Positions 35,509 to 45,414 are shown, counted from the first letter of the stretch. The stretch is DNA of 64,000 bases from Paenibacillus riograndensis SBR5 (GCF_000981585.1 NZ_LN831776.1:6121187-6185186); one strand, 5' to 3'. Numbers and translations are program-made. The notes: generated from the letters alone by a model not told the origin.

Positions 35509-35664
35509 TCAGGTGCGCGGCAGAAGGCTGCGGCTGTTTCCTTTTAACACTTGAAGCTCTTTATAGTCTTCGGCACCCTTCGCTGCCTTCACCGCTTCTG
35601 AACTGCAGCCAACATTATAGGCCGGAATGCTGCTCCAGCTCCGTGCTTTTTCTGATTGTCTCAT
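35509..35664 (-). CDS. Small hypothetical protein, 51 residues
   Basis: ATG at 35664 follows GGGAG at 7 bases. The frame reads MRQSEKARSWSSIPAYNVGC, then SSEAVKAAKGAEDYKELQVL and KGNSRSLLPRT, with a stop at 35509. The peptide is basic, with one Cys and no membrane segment. The composition looks protein-like, but I recognise no family. It lies downstream of the dtd terminator, so it would need its own promoter. Confidence 0.45.
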   Translation of the reverse strand: MRQSEKARSWSSIPAYNVGCSSEAVKAAKGAEDYKELQVLKGNSRSLLPRT

Positions 35665-35786
35665 GCCCAGACTCCCTGTTATTCGTAAATACCCGCTCCC
35701 CGTAGTTTACCCACCCCGTAGTGGCCCTATCCGCACAAATGCGGAGAAGGGGACCTTAACTTTCTGATCTGAGCTATCTGGACAGC

Positions 35787-35837
35787 AAAAAAAGAGTGCC
35801 TCTGCCGATCCCTCAAGGAATCTCGCATGACACTCTT
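35787..35837 (-). terminator. Terminator after relA-dtd
   Basis: AAGAGTG pairs with CACTCTT around an inner structure and is followed by TTTTTTT on the minus strand, about 50 bases after the dtd stop. Confidence 0.75.
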
Positions 35838-35889
35838 ATCGCAAATATGTTCTATCGATTGGTTAAGTCCGTGCTGAAGGCTACAGGGG

Positions 35890-36333
35890 TTAGCCACGGC
35901 TGTCCAGCAAAAGCGTTACCGGCCCCCAGTTGGTCAGGGACACATCCATCATCGCTCCAAAAACACCGGTCTCCACCTGAAGCCCGCCGTTCCGCAATTC
36001 CTGATTGAAGTAATCGTACAGCCGCTCTGCTTCGGCAGGTGCAGCCGCAGCCATAAAGTTCGGCCGCCGGCCTTTGCGGCAGTCTCCATACAGCGTGAAC
36101 TGTGACACGGACAATATCGCGCCTCCTGTATCGGTGACGCTGAAATTCATCTTGCCGACTTCATCCTCAAAAATGCGGAGTCCGGTAATTTTATCAGCCA
36201 AATACTTGGCGTCCTGCTCTGTATCTTCATGGGTAACGCCGACCAGCAGCATCAATCCTTGTCCGATCGCTCCGGTCACTGTATCCTCTACGCTTACCCT
36301 GGCTTCCTTGCAGCGCTGCACCACTACTCTCAT
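35890..36333 (-). CDS. dtd: D-aminoacyl-tRNA deacylase
   Basis: It removes D-amino acids (and mischarged Gly) from tRNA. It has 147 residues with the two family motifs: SQFTLYGD at 77-84, supplying the active-site Ser/Thr, and the C-terminal Gly-cisPro motif at 137-138 in NWGPVT (family consensus NxGPVT). It starts [13 protein letters not shown]. It lies 21 bases after relA in the same direction, the conserved relA-dtd operon of Firmicutes. Confidence 0.96.
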   Translation of the reverse strand: MRVVVQRCKEARVSVEDTVTGAIGQGLMLLVGVTHEDTEQDAKYLADKITGLRIFEDEVGKMNFSVTDTGGAILSVSQFTLYGDCRKGRRPNFMAAAAPAEAERLYDYFNQELRNGGLQVETGVFGAMMDVSLTNWGPVTLLLDSRG

Positions 36334-36354
36334 TACGTCTTTCAGCTCCTTGCT

Positions 36355-38535
36355 TTACTGCATAATGCGGTTAACGGTGTATACATCCTTGACCCGCTTC
36401 ACCCGATCAACCACAGATTGCAGATGATCGGTGTTGCGGATCAGAATCGTCATATGAATCATCGCCATTTTGTTCTTGTCGCTTCGTCCGGTGACGGCCG
36501 ATATATTGGTCTTGCTCTCCGACACTGCCTGCAGCACCTCATTGAGCAGCCCGTTGCGGTCATGGCCGGTAATCTCAATGTCCACGCTGTAGTTAGCCTC
36601 CATGCTGCCTTCCCATTCCACTTCGATCACCCGTGCCGACTCCTCCCCATCACCATCTGCAGGAATATTCGGACAGTCTTCACGATGGACAGAAACGCCG
36701 CGGCCGCGGGTCACATAGCCGACAATATCATCGCCCGGCACCGGATTGCAACATCGGGCAAAGCGGACAAGCAGATTGTCGATGCCTTTTACACGAACCC
36801 CGTTGGTCGGCTGATTGCGCTTCTCCCCGCTGGATTTGATCTCCTTCATTTGAGTGGTAAGCTCCAGATGTCCTGCCGCTTCTTCCTGTTCCTTGCGCAG
36901 CTTCTCTGTAAGCTTGGAAGCGATTTGCGCGGCGGTAATTCCGCCAAAGCCCACGGCCGAGAGCATATCTTCGACATCATTAAAAGCAAATTTCTTGGCC
37001 GCATCCGACAACTTATCCTCTGTCAGCCAATCCGATACCTCCACGTTCTGACGCTTCAGCTCGCGTTCGATCGCTTCCCGGCCTTTTTCAACATTCTCCT
37101 CACGTTTCTCCTTCTTGAACCACTGCTTGATCTTGCTGCGGGCATGAGAAGATTGGGCAATCTTCAGCCAGTCCCGGCTGGGGCCATAAGAGTTCTTCGA
37201 GGTCAGAATCTCCACGATATCCCCGGTCTTCAGCTTATGATCCAGCGGCACGATCCGCCCGTTCACCTTGGAGCCGATCGTCCGGTTCCCTACCTCAGTA
37301 TGAATCCGGAAAGCAAAGTCGAGCGGTACAGAACCTGCCGGAAGCTCCACAACCTCGCCTTTGGGTGTAAAAACAAACACGAGATCGGAGAAAAAGTCCA
37401 TCTTCAGCGACTCTACAAATTCCTCGGCATCCTTGGCTTCATGCTGCAGCTCCAGAATCTCGCGGAAAAACGGCATCCGGTTCTCCGGATTGACATTATT
37501 GCTGCTGCCTTCCTTGTAAGCCCAGTGGGCGGCAATCCCGAACTCAGCAGTCCGGTGCATCTCCCACGTGCGGATCTGCACTTCTGTAGGCTCTCCGCCC
37601 GGACCCACCACAGTGGTGTGCAGAGACTGGTACATGTTCGCTTTGGGCATAGCAATATAATCCTTGAAACGGCCAGGCATTGGCTTCCAAAGAGTATGAA
37701 TAATCCCGAGTGTGGCATAACAATCCTTAATATTGTCGACGATAATGCGGATGGCAAGCAGATCGTAGATTTCATTGAACTGCTTGTTCTTGGTGTTCAT
37801 CTTGTTATAGACACTGTAAATATGCTTCGGACGGCCCGAGAGATCCCCTTCGATCCCCATTTCGTCCAGCTTGGCACGGATGCGGCCGATCACGCTATCG
37901 ATGAACTGCTCCCGTTCCGCCCGCTTCTTGTGGACCAGGTTGGCAATGCGGTAATACTGCTGCGGGTTCAAATAGCGGAGGGCAATATCCTCCATCTCCC
38001 ATTTGATTGCCGAAATCCCCAGCCGGTCCGCAATGGGACAAAAAATCTCCAGCGTTTCATAAGAAATACGGCGCTGGCTTTCTTCGGATTGATATTTCAG
38101 GGTACGCATATTATGCAAACGGTCCGCCAGCTTAATCACAATCACCCGGATATCCTGAGCCATGGCGATGAACATTTTGCGGTAGTTCTCGTTCTGCTGC
38201 TCTTCCTTGGAGCGGAAGCGAATGCGTTCCAGCTTGGTTAAACCGTCCACCAGCATCGCGCAGGTATCGCCAAATTTCTCGCGGATCTGCTCCAGGGAGA
38301 CAGTGGTATCCTCTACGACATCATGCAGAAGCGCAGCAATAATGGAGATGACATCCATTTGCATATTGACGACAATATCTGCGACCGCGAGCGGATGCAG
38401 GATGTATGGCTCCCCCGATTTCCGAACCTGCCCGTGATGAGCCTGATCGGCAAACTCATAAGCTTCCCGGATGCGGAGAAGATCTTTTTCTTTTATATAG
38501 GCGCCGGCCTTTTCGGTTAATTGCTCTATGCCCAT
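36355..38535 (-). CDS. relA: Bifunctional (p)ppGpp synthetase/hydrolase (Rel)
   Basis: The stringent-response enzyme that makes and degrades (p)ppGpp, activated on stalled ribosomes. It has 726 residues from the ATG at 38535. The hydrolase HD domain is at about 25-200 (HHGQVRKSGEPYILHPL, AALLHDVVEDT), the synthetase domain about 230-350 (IYSVYNKMNTKNKQFNEIYDLLAIRI), TGS about 395-455 (VFTPKGEVVELPAGSVPLDFAFRIH), a zinc-finger/helical region (VRFARCCNPVPGDDIVGYVTRGRG) and a C-terminal ACT domain. The ribosome site (AAAGGA) is about 16 bases from this ATG, so a start a few codons upstream remains possible. Confidence 0.96.
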   Translation of the reverse strand: MGIEQLTEKAGAYIKEKDLLRIREAYEFADQAHHGQVRKSGEPYILHPLAVADIVVNMQMDVISIIAALLHDVVEDTTVSLEQIREKFGDTCAMLVDGLTKLERIRFRSKEEQQNENYRKMFIAMAQDIRVIVIKLADRLHNMRTLKYQSEESQRRISYETLEIFCPIADRLGISAIKWEMEDIALRYLNPQQYYRIANLVHKKRAEREQFIDSVIGRIRAKLDEMGIEGDLSGRPKHIYSVYNKMNTKNKQFNEIYDLLAIRIIVDNIKDCYATLGIIHTLWKPMPGRFKDYIAMPKANMYQSLHTTVVGPGGEPTEVQIRTWEMHRTAEFGIAAHWAYKEGSSNNVNPENRMPFFREILELQHEAKDAEEFVESLKMDFFSDLVFVFTPKGEVVELPAGSVPLDFAFRIHTEVGNRTIGSKVNGRIVPLDHKLKTGDIVEILTSKNSYGPSRDWLKIAQSSHARSKIKQWFKKEKREENVEKGREAIERELKRQNVEVSDWLTEDKLSDAAKKFAFNDVEDMLSAVGFGGITAAQIASKLTEKLRKEQEEAAGHLELTTQMKEIKSSGEKRNQPTNGVRVKGIDNLLVRFARCCNPVPGDDIVGYVTRGRGVSVHREDCPNIPADGDGEESARVIEVEWEGSMEANYSVDIEITGHDRNGLLNEVLQAVSESKTNISAVTGRSDKNKMAMIHMTILIRNTDHLQSVVDRVKRVKDVYTVNRIMQ

Positions 38536-38835
38536 TCTCGTCGTATCCGTTTCCTTTCTATAATAAAATGAACCCGCAAGCATTGCAGAATTTGCAGGTT
38601 CCATATGTCCAAATCTGCGCTAGCGCATTTAAAGTTGTCTATAATTATGACGCTTGCGATGGATTACGTCAACACTTGCCATAGCATGGCACCAGGGGAA
38701 AAGAATGTGTCAAGAATAGACAATTTCGTGGCACTTGAAAAATGTTGTTGTAAAAAGACGCCGTTCTATTTAATCTAGTAAAGGCGGTTTTTTGGAACCT
38801 CACCTAAAATAGAGACGAAAGAGAAGTGAACACCA

Positions 38836-40140
38836 TTGCAACGCGAAATTCAAGTTAACGAGAAACTCCCTTGGGGCCCGGGCTTTCTGCTGAGTCTGCA
38901 GCATTTGTTCGCCATGTTCGGCAGCACGGTGCTTGTTCCTAATCTGTTCGGGGTAGACCCCGGTATGATCCTGTTGATGAACGGTATCGGCACACTGCTC
39001 TATATCCTGATCTGCCGCGGCAAAATTCCGGCCTATCTTGGTTCAAGCTTTGCCTTTATCTCTCCGGTGCTAGGCGTGCTGGAAAAGCATCAGGGTGATC
39101 ATCAGCATGGATATTCGCTTGCTCTGGGCGCTTTTATCGTAACTGGCGTGATCTTCATTCTTGTCGCATTGATTGTCCGTTATGCCGGAACCGGCTGGAT
39201 TGATGTTGTTTTTCCTCCGGCGGTTATGGGCGCTATCGTAGCGACCATAGGACTGGAGCTGGTGCCGGTTGCAGCCCGCATGTCGGGGCTCATTGCTCCT
39301 GAAGGCGCAACCGACTGGACGCCGGATGGCAAAGCGATCACCCTCTCCATGGTAACACTGGGCGTAACTGTTATTGGTGCAGTGCTCTTCCGCGGCTTTC
39401 CCAAAATCATTCATATCCTCATCGGTATCGTAACCGGTTATGTTCTGGCTTATATTATGCAAGTGGTGAACACAGATGCGATTTCCAGCGCGCACTTCTT
39501 TTCCCATCCCACTATTATCACTCCTTCCTTCGACTGGCAGGTTATCTTCACCATTATTCCGGTATCGCTTGTTGTCATTGTTGAACATATCGGCCATTTG
39601 CTTGTTACGAGCAACATTGTCGGCAAAGACCTGACCAAGGAGCCTGGACTTGACCGCTCGCTGATGGGCAACGGGATTTCCACTATTCTTTCCGGATTTT
39701 TCGGTTCCACACCCAATACCACCTATGGTGAAAATATCGGCGTTATGGCCTTGACCAAAGTATATTCGGTCTATGTCATTGGCGGTGCAGCAGTAATTGC
39801 GATCCTGCTCTCGTTCTCGGGAACTTTCTCCTCGATTATAGCCAATATTCCCCAGCCGGTTATGGGCGGTGTGTCGCTCCTGCTGTTCGGTGTAATCGCT
39901 GCATCCGGTCTGCGCATCTTTGTCGAGCAGAAGGTTGATTTCTCCAAAGCGACCAACATGATCCTGGCTACTTTGGTGCTGGTGGTCGGCATCAGCGGCA
40001 TCTCGCTCACCATTTACGGTGTCCAGCTTAAAGGTATGGCGCTGGCCACCATTGTCGGAATGGTTCTGTCCCTGCTCTTCAAATTAATCGAGGTTCTCGG
40101 CTTATCCAACGAGCAGGACAGTGAAAAATCTGCACATTAA
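38836..40140 (+). CDS. uraA: Uracil permease (NCS2 family)
   Basis: A proton-coupled uracil uptake membrane protein of 434 residues with about 14 hydrophobic segments. Landmarks are the N-terminal LPWGPGFLLSLQHLFAMFGSTVLVP, the substrate-site VIVEHIGHLLVTSNIVGKDL and the GFFGSTPNTTYGENIGVMALT motif. It starts at TTG 38836 with a modest GAGAAGTGA. It is on the opposite strand to its neighbours, inserted between relA and apt. I saw no PyrR-binding loop; a weak hairpin with six T (38758-38796) precedes it and might attenuate. Confidence 0.9.
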   Translation: MQREIQVNEKLPWGPGFLLSLQHLFAMFGSTVLVPNLFGVDPGMILLMNGIGTLLYILICRGKIPAYLGSSFAFISPVLGVLEKHQGDHQHGYSLALGAFIVTGVIFILVALIVRYAGTGWIDVVFPPAVMGAIVATIGLELVPVAARMSGLIAPEGATDWTPDGKAITLSMVTLGVTVIGAVLFRGFPKIIHILIGIVTGYVLAYIMQVVNTDAISSAHFFSHPTIITPSFDWQVIFTIIPVSLVVIVEHIGHLLVTSNIVGKDLTKEPGLDRSLMGNGISTILSGFFGSTPNTTYGENIGVMALTKVYSVYVIGGAAVIAILLSFSGTFSSIIANIPQPVMGGVSLLLFGVIAASGLRIFVEQKVDFSKATNMILATLVLVVGISGISLTIYGVQLKGMALATIVGMVLSLLFKLIEVLGLSNEQDSEKSAH

Positions 40141-40185
40141 CCATAAATACTTCGACAGGCTAATTTGATTTATAAGCTCCAATAT

Positions 40186-40229
40186 AAAAGCGGACAGTTG
40201 TCAACAATCGACAGCTGTCCGCTTTTTAT
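40186..40229. terminator. Bidirectional terminator between uraA and apt
   Basis: AAAAGCGGACAGTTGTC pairs with GACAGCTGTCCGCTTTTT, with T runs on both strands. The two flanking genes converge on it. Confidence 0.9.
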
Positions 40230-40256
40230 TTCCCGGGAAAAGATAACCGGGTCTGC

Positions 40257-40775
40257 TTAGTCTTCGTAAGTAAGGAGCGAATGAACCTCGATACCGGAAA
40301 GCTTGTTCCGTCCGGCAAGCTGGGTCAATTCGATCAGGAAGGCCGCTCCAACCACATTGCCGCCAAGCTGTTTCACCAGGCTGACCGAAGTGGCGATGGT
40401 GCCTCCCGTTGCCAGTAAATCATCGGCAATAAGTACGTTCTGTCCAGGCTTGACCGCATCCGTGTGGATAGCCAGTGTGTCCTTGCCGTATTCCAGATCA
40501 TAACCTACCTCAATCGTATCATACGGCAGTTTGCCGCTTTTGCGGATCGGCACGAAACCGACACCCAGCGCATATGCCAGAGGTGCGCCCACTACAAATC
40601 CGCGGGCCTCAGGTCCAGCAATCACATCGATCTGCAGATGCGCTACCAAAGCCTTCAGCTCATCAATGGCGCGGCGGTAAGCTTCGCCATCCTTCAGCAA
40701 AGTCGTGATATCCTTGAAGCTGATGCCCGGCTGCGGGAAATCCGGAATCACACGAATATTGTCTTTAAAATCCAT
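40257..40775 (-). CDS. apt: Adenine phosphoribosyltransferase
   Basis: It salvages adenine to AMP using PRPP, in the cytoplasm. Its 172 residues are normal. The PRPP-binding motif is [13 protein letters not shown] at 114-126, with the family start [26 protein letters not shown] and AGPEARGF at 53-60. It follows recJ as in B. subtilis, but about 200 bases with three hairpin repeats intervene. The site is AGGAGATG. Confidence 0.97.
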   Translation of the reverse strand: MDFKDNIRVIPDFPQPGISFKDITTLLKDGEAYRRAIDELKALVAHLQIDVIAGPEARGFVVGAPLAYALGVGFVPIRKSGKLPYDTIEVGYDLEYGKDTLAIHTDAVKPGQNVLIADDLLATGGTIATSVSLVKQLGGNVVGAAFLIELTQLAGRNKLSGIEVHSLLTYED

Positions 40776-40791
40776 ATTGTCATCTCCTAAA

Positions 40792-40975
40792 AGTTTGTGA
40801 GCGTTACCTCACTGAATGATCTTCGGACAAACTTGCATCGGAAGCATACGCTTAGTTTTGTTAGCATAGCTTCTCAGCATCTTCTTCGTACAAAACTAGC
40901 TTCGAAAGCATACGCTTAGTTTGTGAGCGTTACCTCACTGAATGATCTTCGGACAAACTTGCATCGGAAGCATAC
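40792..40975. repeat. Three tandem hairpin repeats between recJ and apt
   Basis: Units start at 40792, 40854 and 40918 (62 and 64 bases). Units 1 and 3 are virtually identical (AGTTTGTGAGCGTTACCTCA, ending ACAAACTTGCATCGGAAGCA). Unit 2 is diverged (AGTTTTGTTAGC ... GTACAAAACTAGC). Each unit is bounded by an inverted AGTTTGT/ACAAACT pair, so each can fold into a hairpin. I recall such units being common in Paenibacillus intergenic regions. Confidence 0.75.
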
Positions 40976-40979
40976 CGCA

Positions 40980-43391
40980 TTATCCCACCCGGGATACCTC
41001 CAGGCGGCGGGATAACATCCACTCCTGCAGCTCACTGCGGCTGCTCTCCATGAAATACTGCTCCATTTCGGCAGTTTTGCCCAGCCTCACAAACTGCTGT
41101 GAAGCTGTAAGGCTTTTAGCGGAGGGCTGCGTAACAAACGTAATCGTCCCCCGGCTGCGGTCTATGAACTCAAGCTCCTCGAACACGTCGAGCATTTTGG
41201 CCAGCATCCGCATCCCCATGGAAGATTGCCGGGTAAGCCGCAGCAGCAGCTCATGCTCGGGAACCGGAGCCGTCGCTAGAGCGGCTATTGATTTATAAAG
41301 TACTTTGAAATGGTCTCGTGTCGGCATCTGCAGCCGGTCACGGCCATCCCGGATCGAATGCAGCAGGGCAATGTTGTCCGCCTGCGGGAACGCAGCAAGC
41401 AGCGCATCAAGCTGCTCCGGCGTTTCGGGCATATCAAGCAGACAGAGCAAAGATATCTGTGCATCTTCTGAATCCGCCGGATGATGCCGAACCGGGGAGA
41501 TTCCAGCGTCTTCATCATATACCCAAAGGGACATGCCCTGAAGAGCGCCCATAGGGGATAAACGGCTGTTCTGGAAGACCGCCGCTGTTCTGAGAGGCTT
41601 AACACCGCTATAAGGCTTGAGCAGCTCATGAAGCTGTGCAGCCTGCTTCACCGCATCCGCTGCACCGCGCAGATCAAAGAGCTGTGGCTTCGGCACGGCC
41701 AAATCCTGCAGCATGAGCTGCGGCTTCCGCGAGCCGTTCCATTCATTCACCGACAGCTCTGCCAGAATATCAATCAGCGTTCCGCCCGGAAGCAGTTCGG
41801 CAAGCCCTCCTTTGCCGAAGGCAACCACTTCAATCGTATGGCTGTCCTGTTGGAGGACAAGCTTCAAATGCTTGCCGTCCTGCCCCATCTTGCGGGTTTC
41901 TTTGACAGCTGCGCCGCGGACAATGAATTTTGGTACCGGATTAGCCATACCGAATGGAGCCAGCCGATCCATTTCGAGCGTGGCCTGCAGCGACAAATCG
42001 GCAATGGCCGCCTCTTCGTCAGCCTCCGTCACGGGGAGGAAATGCTCCGGCGTCAGTACCTTAGCGGCATAGTCATTTAATGCCGCTGCAAATTCTTCCA
42101 GCTTATCCTGATGGAGACTCATGCCCGCAGCAGCCGGGTGACCGCCGAAATGATCCATTAAATCTGCGCATGAGGATAATGCCTCATAGATATCCAGACC
42201 CGGAATGGAACGGGCCGACCCTTTGCACATGCCTGTCTCCGGGTGAATATCCAGAATAATCACCGGCCGGTAATAACGCTCCAGCAGCTTGGAGGCAACG
42301 ATGCCCACTACCCCGACATTCCAGCCCTGTTGGGCAAGCACGATGATATCGGGCAGCTTATCCTGCTGAATCTGCAGCTCCAGCATGGCGGCAGCTTCCG
42401 TTACAATTCTTTCGACGACCAGCTGGCGTTCCTTGTTGAGCAAATCCAGCTCTCCGGCAAGCTCTTCAGCCTCATCCGGATTCTCCGTAGTCAGCAGAGT
42501 AACTGCCCGCCCGGCATGATCCAGACGGCCGCTGGCATTGATGCGCGGTGCCATGCCAAAAGCAATATTCACCGCACTTACGGTCTCCATCGTGATTCCG
42601 CTCACCCCAAGCAGGGCCCGGATACCAGGGAAGGGGGAGTTCCGCATGCTTGAGAGGCCTTTGCGCACAATACTCCGGTTCTCGTCCTGAAGCGGCATCA
42701 AGTCAGCAACCGTGCCGATGGCAGCGATTTCGTGCCATTCCACCGGAACCTTATCCCCAAGCAGCGCCTGAGCAAGCTTGTATGCCACTCCGACTCCTGC
42801 TAATCCCTTGAACGGGTATGGGCAGTCCGGCAGCTTAGGATTGATTAAGGCATACGCTTCAGGCAGAAGCTCCGGCGGTTCATGGTGATCCGTCACGATC
42901 ACATCCATTCCCAGCCCATTTGCATAAGCAATCTGATGGTACGCACTGATTCCGGTATCTACAGTGATGATAAGCGATACACCTTGCTGCTTCGCCCAGT
43001 CCAGAGCATGATTATGCAGCCCGTAGCCTTCATTTGCTCGGTGTGGAATATAAATATCAAAAGAAGCGCCCAGGTAGCGCAGCAAATAGATCATCAGCGC
43101 AGTACTGGACACTCCGTCCGCATCATAATCGCCATATACCAGAATATGTTCTTCATCCTGCAGCGCCTTTCTGATTCGGGGAACCGCTTCCGCCATCCCT
43201 TTAAGCAGGAAGGGGTCATGCCCTTCGCCTTCCCCGCCCTCCATGAACAGAAGCGCCTTGTCAGGCGTGTCCATGCCTCTCTTGACAAGCAGCGACGACA
43301 AGAGTGGAGAAACCGAAAGGCTCTGGGCCAAATTCCGGACTACTTCAGGATCGGCTTCCGGAGATTGCCATCTTGATTTTGAATGGAGCAA
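40980..43391 (-). CDS. recJ: Single-strand-specific exonuclease RecJ
   Basis: A 5'-3' single-strand DNA exonuclease of recombination and mismatch repair. It has 803 residues, including the long C-terminal extension seen in Bacillus. DHH-family motifs are LVYGDYDADGVSS (GDYDADG at 87-93), IITVDTGISA, VIVTDHHEPPE (168-170), the DHHA1 region (GHPAAAGMSLHQDKLEEF) and an OB-fold (VVAFGKGGLAELLPGGTLIDI). It lies 29 bases after the cation-efflux gene. The 3' side leads through the hairpin repeats into apt, probably on one transcript. Confidence 0.96.
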   Translation of the reverse strand: MLHSKSRWQSPEADPEVVRNLAQSLSVSPLLSSLLVKRGMDTPDKALLFMEGGEGEGHDPFLLKGMAEAVPRIRKALQDEEHILVYGDYDADGVSSTALMIYLLRYLGASFDIYIPHRANEGYGLHNHALDWAKQQGVSLIITVDTGISAYHQIAYANGLGMDVIVTDHHEPPELLPEAYALINPKLPDCPYPFKGLAGVGVAYKLAQALLGDKVPVEWHEIAAIGTVADLMPLQDENRSIVRKGLSSMRNSPFPGIRALLGVSGITMETVSAVNIAFGMAPRINASGRLDHAGRAVTLLTTENPDEAEELAGELDLLNKERQLVVERIVTEAAAMLELQIQQDKLPDIIVLAQQGWNVGVVGIVASKLLERYYRPVIILDIHPETGMCKGSARSIPGLDIYEALSSCADLMDHFGGHPAAAGMSLHQDKLEEFAAALNDYAAKVLTPEHFLPVTEADEEAAIADLSLQATLEMDRLAPFGMANPVPKFIVRGAAVKETRKMGQDGKHLKLVLQQDSHTIEVVAFGKGGLAELLPGGTLIDILAELSVNEWNGSRKPQLMLQDLAVPKPQLFDLRGAADAVKQAAQLHELLKPYSGVKPLRTAAVFQNSRLSPMGALQGMSLWVYDEDAGISPVRHHPADSEDAQISLLCLLDMPETPEQLDALLAAFPQADNIALLHSIRDGRDRLQMPTRDHFKVLYKSIAALATAPVPEHELLLRLTRQSSMGMRMLAKMLDVFEELEFIDRSRGTITFVTQPSAKSLTASQQFVRLGKTAEMEQYFMESSRSELQEWMLSRRLEVSRVG

Positions 43392-43420
43392 TTGATTTCA
43401 CCTTTTTCTCCCTTAGCGGG

Positions 43421-44383
43421 CTACTGAAGCAGCGTAGGGATTTCATTATCTACAAGCTCATGGTTGCTTTTGTAAGGATAACCCGGATCATACGGCACAA
43501 CATCCATATGAACCTCGCCCACATGGACAAAACGGTGCTGCAGGAGCTTTCTGGCACATTCCGAAATGTCCTGGGCCTCCATAACTGTGATGCGCGGATT
43601 CACACTGATTTTGACCTGCAGATTTACATAACGCCCTTGCTCCAGAGCCTGCAGATATTCCACACGGATTACACCATGTACGCGCTGTACCGTTTCAATG
43701 AAACCTGCAGCCTCCTCGGAAGGAAGCTCCTGAAGCTTCTTGCCATACACAGAAGTTGCTATAAGCGAATAGCCTTTGCGGATAATAAGACATCCGGTCA
43801 ACAGGGCTGCGATGGGGTCCATGTACAGCAGCGGATGCAGGTTGAACGCCCCTCCGGCCATGGCCAGTGATATCCCGATAAATACAGTGATAGAAGTATA
43901 TAGACTGAAGCGGTGGTTATCTGCATATGCGGCATGACTGCCATCGCCCAATTTTTTGAAATAACGGTACTGGTACTGAAAAACTGCCTCTTTCACAACA
44001 ATAGAGATGAGAACGGTGATAAGTGCTGTCTGCCCTGGTGCGGACAGATGTCCTCTGGTCAGATCCCGAATCGCCGAGAAGGCAATTTGCAATCCCCCCA
44101 TCAAAATCAGCACGGAAAAAAGTATGGCAATAATCGGTCCTTTATTATTCTGGGGATTGCGTGGTGCTATCCTGTTCTTCTTCTCTGGTTCCCTGCGCCA
44201 CGGAAACGGAAGAATCTCTGCCAGCTTGGCAGCTGCATCCGATCCTGAATATAACGCATCGCCCATTAATGCCTTACTGCCTGAAAGATAACCCATGGTT
44301 CCTTTGGCTGCAGCCAGCGCAAGATCACTGGCAACCCCCGTCCAGACCATTTTATCACTTTGCGGTGATTGTTTGTCATTCAT
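43421..44383 (-). CDS. Cation diffusion facilitator family transporter
   Basis: An inner-membrane divalent metal (Zn, Mn, Fe or Co) efflux protein of 320 residues. CDF landmarks are KGTMGYLSGSKALMGDALYSGSDAA in the first third (metal-site Asp in GDALYSGSD), a second GDGSHAAYADNHRFSLYTS-type motif with a HxxxD-like pair, about six membrane segments, and a soluble C-terminal domain (VQRVHGVIRVEYLQALEQGRYVNLQVKI). The start is the ATG at 44383 with AGGAGGG; a longer frame adds 19 residues. It precedes recJ in the same direction. The metal is not determined. Confidence 0.88.
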   Translation of the reverse strand: MNDKQSPQSDKMVWTGVASDLALAAAKGTMGYLSGSKALMGDALYSGSDAAAKLAEILPFPWRREPEKKNRIAPRNPQNNKGPIIAILFSVLILMGGLQIAFSAIRDLTRGHLSAPGQTALITVLISIVVKEAVFQYQYRYFKKLGDGSHAAYADNHRFSLYTSITVFIGISLAMAGGAFNLHPLLYMDPIAALLTGCLIIRKGYSLIATSVYGKKLQELPSEEAAGFIETVQRVHGVIRVEYLQALEQGRYVNLQVKISVNPRITVMEAQDISECARKLLQHRFVHVGEVHMDVVPYDPGYPYKSNHELVDNEIPTLLQ

Positions 44384-44456
44384 TACGAGGCCCTCCTTAC
44401 CACTAGCAAGTATCTCATGATGACCGCTCCGCCCTGACATCCCACTCCAAAGATTT

Positions 44457-44490
44457 CGAAAAGCCGCGTCGTCTTTGACGCGGCTTTTCG
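44457..44490 (-). terminator. Terminator after secDF
   Basis: CGAAAAGCCGCGTC and GACGCGGCTTTTCG form a 14-bp perfect stem with a 6-base loop, 12 bases past the secF stop. Confidence 0.85.
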
Positions 44491-44502
44491 GGTGTGACGG
44501 CT

Positions 44503-45414
44503 TTAGGCTTTCGCCGGATTGCTCTTCACGGGCTGCTTCTGGCGTTTCTTCAGCAGCAGCCAGAGCGGACTTGCGATAAAGATCGATGAGTAGGCTCCGA
44601 AGAGCAAACCGATAACCATAGCAAGCGAGAACATTTTGATCGATTCTCCACCCATAACAAGCAGGAAGAACGCGGCAATAAATACCGTAAAGGCTGTGTA
44701 CAGAGAGCGCATAAGCGTCTGGGCCACACTTTTATTAACCAGCACCTTAAGATCCTCATAGGTCTTCTGCTTGCCAAAACGCAGATTCTCTCGAATCCGG
44801 TCAAAGATAACAATCGTATCGTTGATCGAATAACCGATGATCGTCAGCACCGCGACAATGAAGGTCAGGTCAACCTCCAGGCGGAAGATCGAAAAGACAG
44901 CTACGACGATAAAAGCATCATGCACAAGCGCCACGATCGCAGCCAAGGCAAACCGCCATTCAAAACGGATACTTACATAAATGATAATCCCGAGACAAGA
45001 GATTAGAACCGAATAGATGGCATTGCGCGCCAGCTCTTTGGCCATTTCCGTATCGACGGTGTTGATCTCGAAGGAAGCTTTGTCATCCAGCTTGGTTACC
45101 GCAGCTTTCAAAGCCTCGTCCTGATTACTGTCAAGCACTTCATCATAACGGATGTTCACCCGGTTCTCACCTAAGGTAATGTCCGGCTCATGGGAGATGC
45201 CCAGTTCCTTCAGAGCCGGCTTAAGCTGCTCCAGCGTGATGTTCTTCGACAGCGCCACGTCCACATTGGAGCCTGCTTTGAAATCAACGCTGTAATTCAG
45301 ACCCATGGTTGCCAGAAAGATCAGACCGGCTAACGTAATTGCAATGGAGAAAATATAGAAAAATCTGCTCAGATGTACGAAATCAAGCTCTTTCTTAAAG
45401 CGCACGGATGTCAC
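44503..45414 (-). CDS. secF: Protein translocase subunit SecF
   Basis: The membrane partner of SecD that uses proton motive force to pull secreted proteins out of the SecYEG channel. It has 303 residues, six membrane segments and a periplasmic-type loop (GLNYSVDFKAGSNVDVALSKN). RND-type motifs are SIRFEWRFALAAIVALVHDAFIVV and IGYSINDTIVIFDRIRENLRF. It overlaps the end of secD by 20 bases, implying coupled translation. B. subtilis has the two fused; here they are separate. Confidence 0.96.
   Translation of the reverse strand: MTSVRFKKELDFVHLSRFFYIFSIAITLAGLIFLATMGLNYSVDFKAGSNVDVALSKNITLEQLKPALKELGISHEPDITLGENRVNIRYDEVLDSNQDEALKAAVTKLDDKASFEINTVDTEMAKELARNAIYSVLISCLGIIIYVSIRFEWRFALAAIVALVHDAFIVVAVFSIFRLEVDLTFIVAVLTIIGYSINDTIVIFDRIRENLRFGKQKTYEDLKVLVNKSVAQTLMRSLYTAFTVFIAAFFLLVMGGESIKMFSLAMVIGLLFGAYSSIFIASPLWLLLKKRQKQPVKSNPAKA

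Noticed and set aside
36229..38241. Plus-strand frame of 670 codons opposite relA
   Set aside because: It is antisense to a fully recognisable Rel protein and has no family features of its own.
38758..38796. PyrR attenuator before uraA
   Set aside because: A weak hairpin with a T run is present, but the conserved PyrR-binding loop could not be found.
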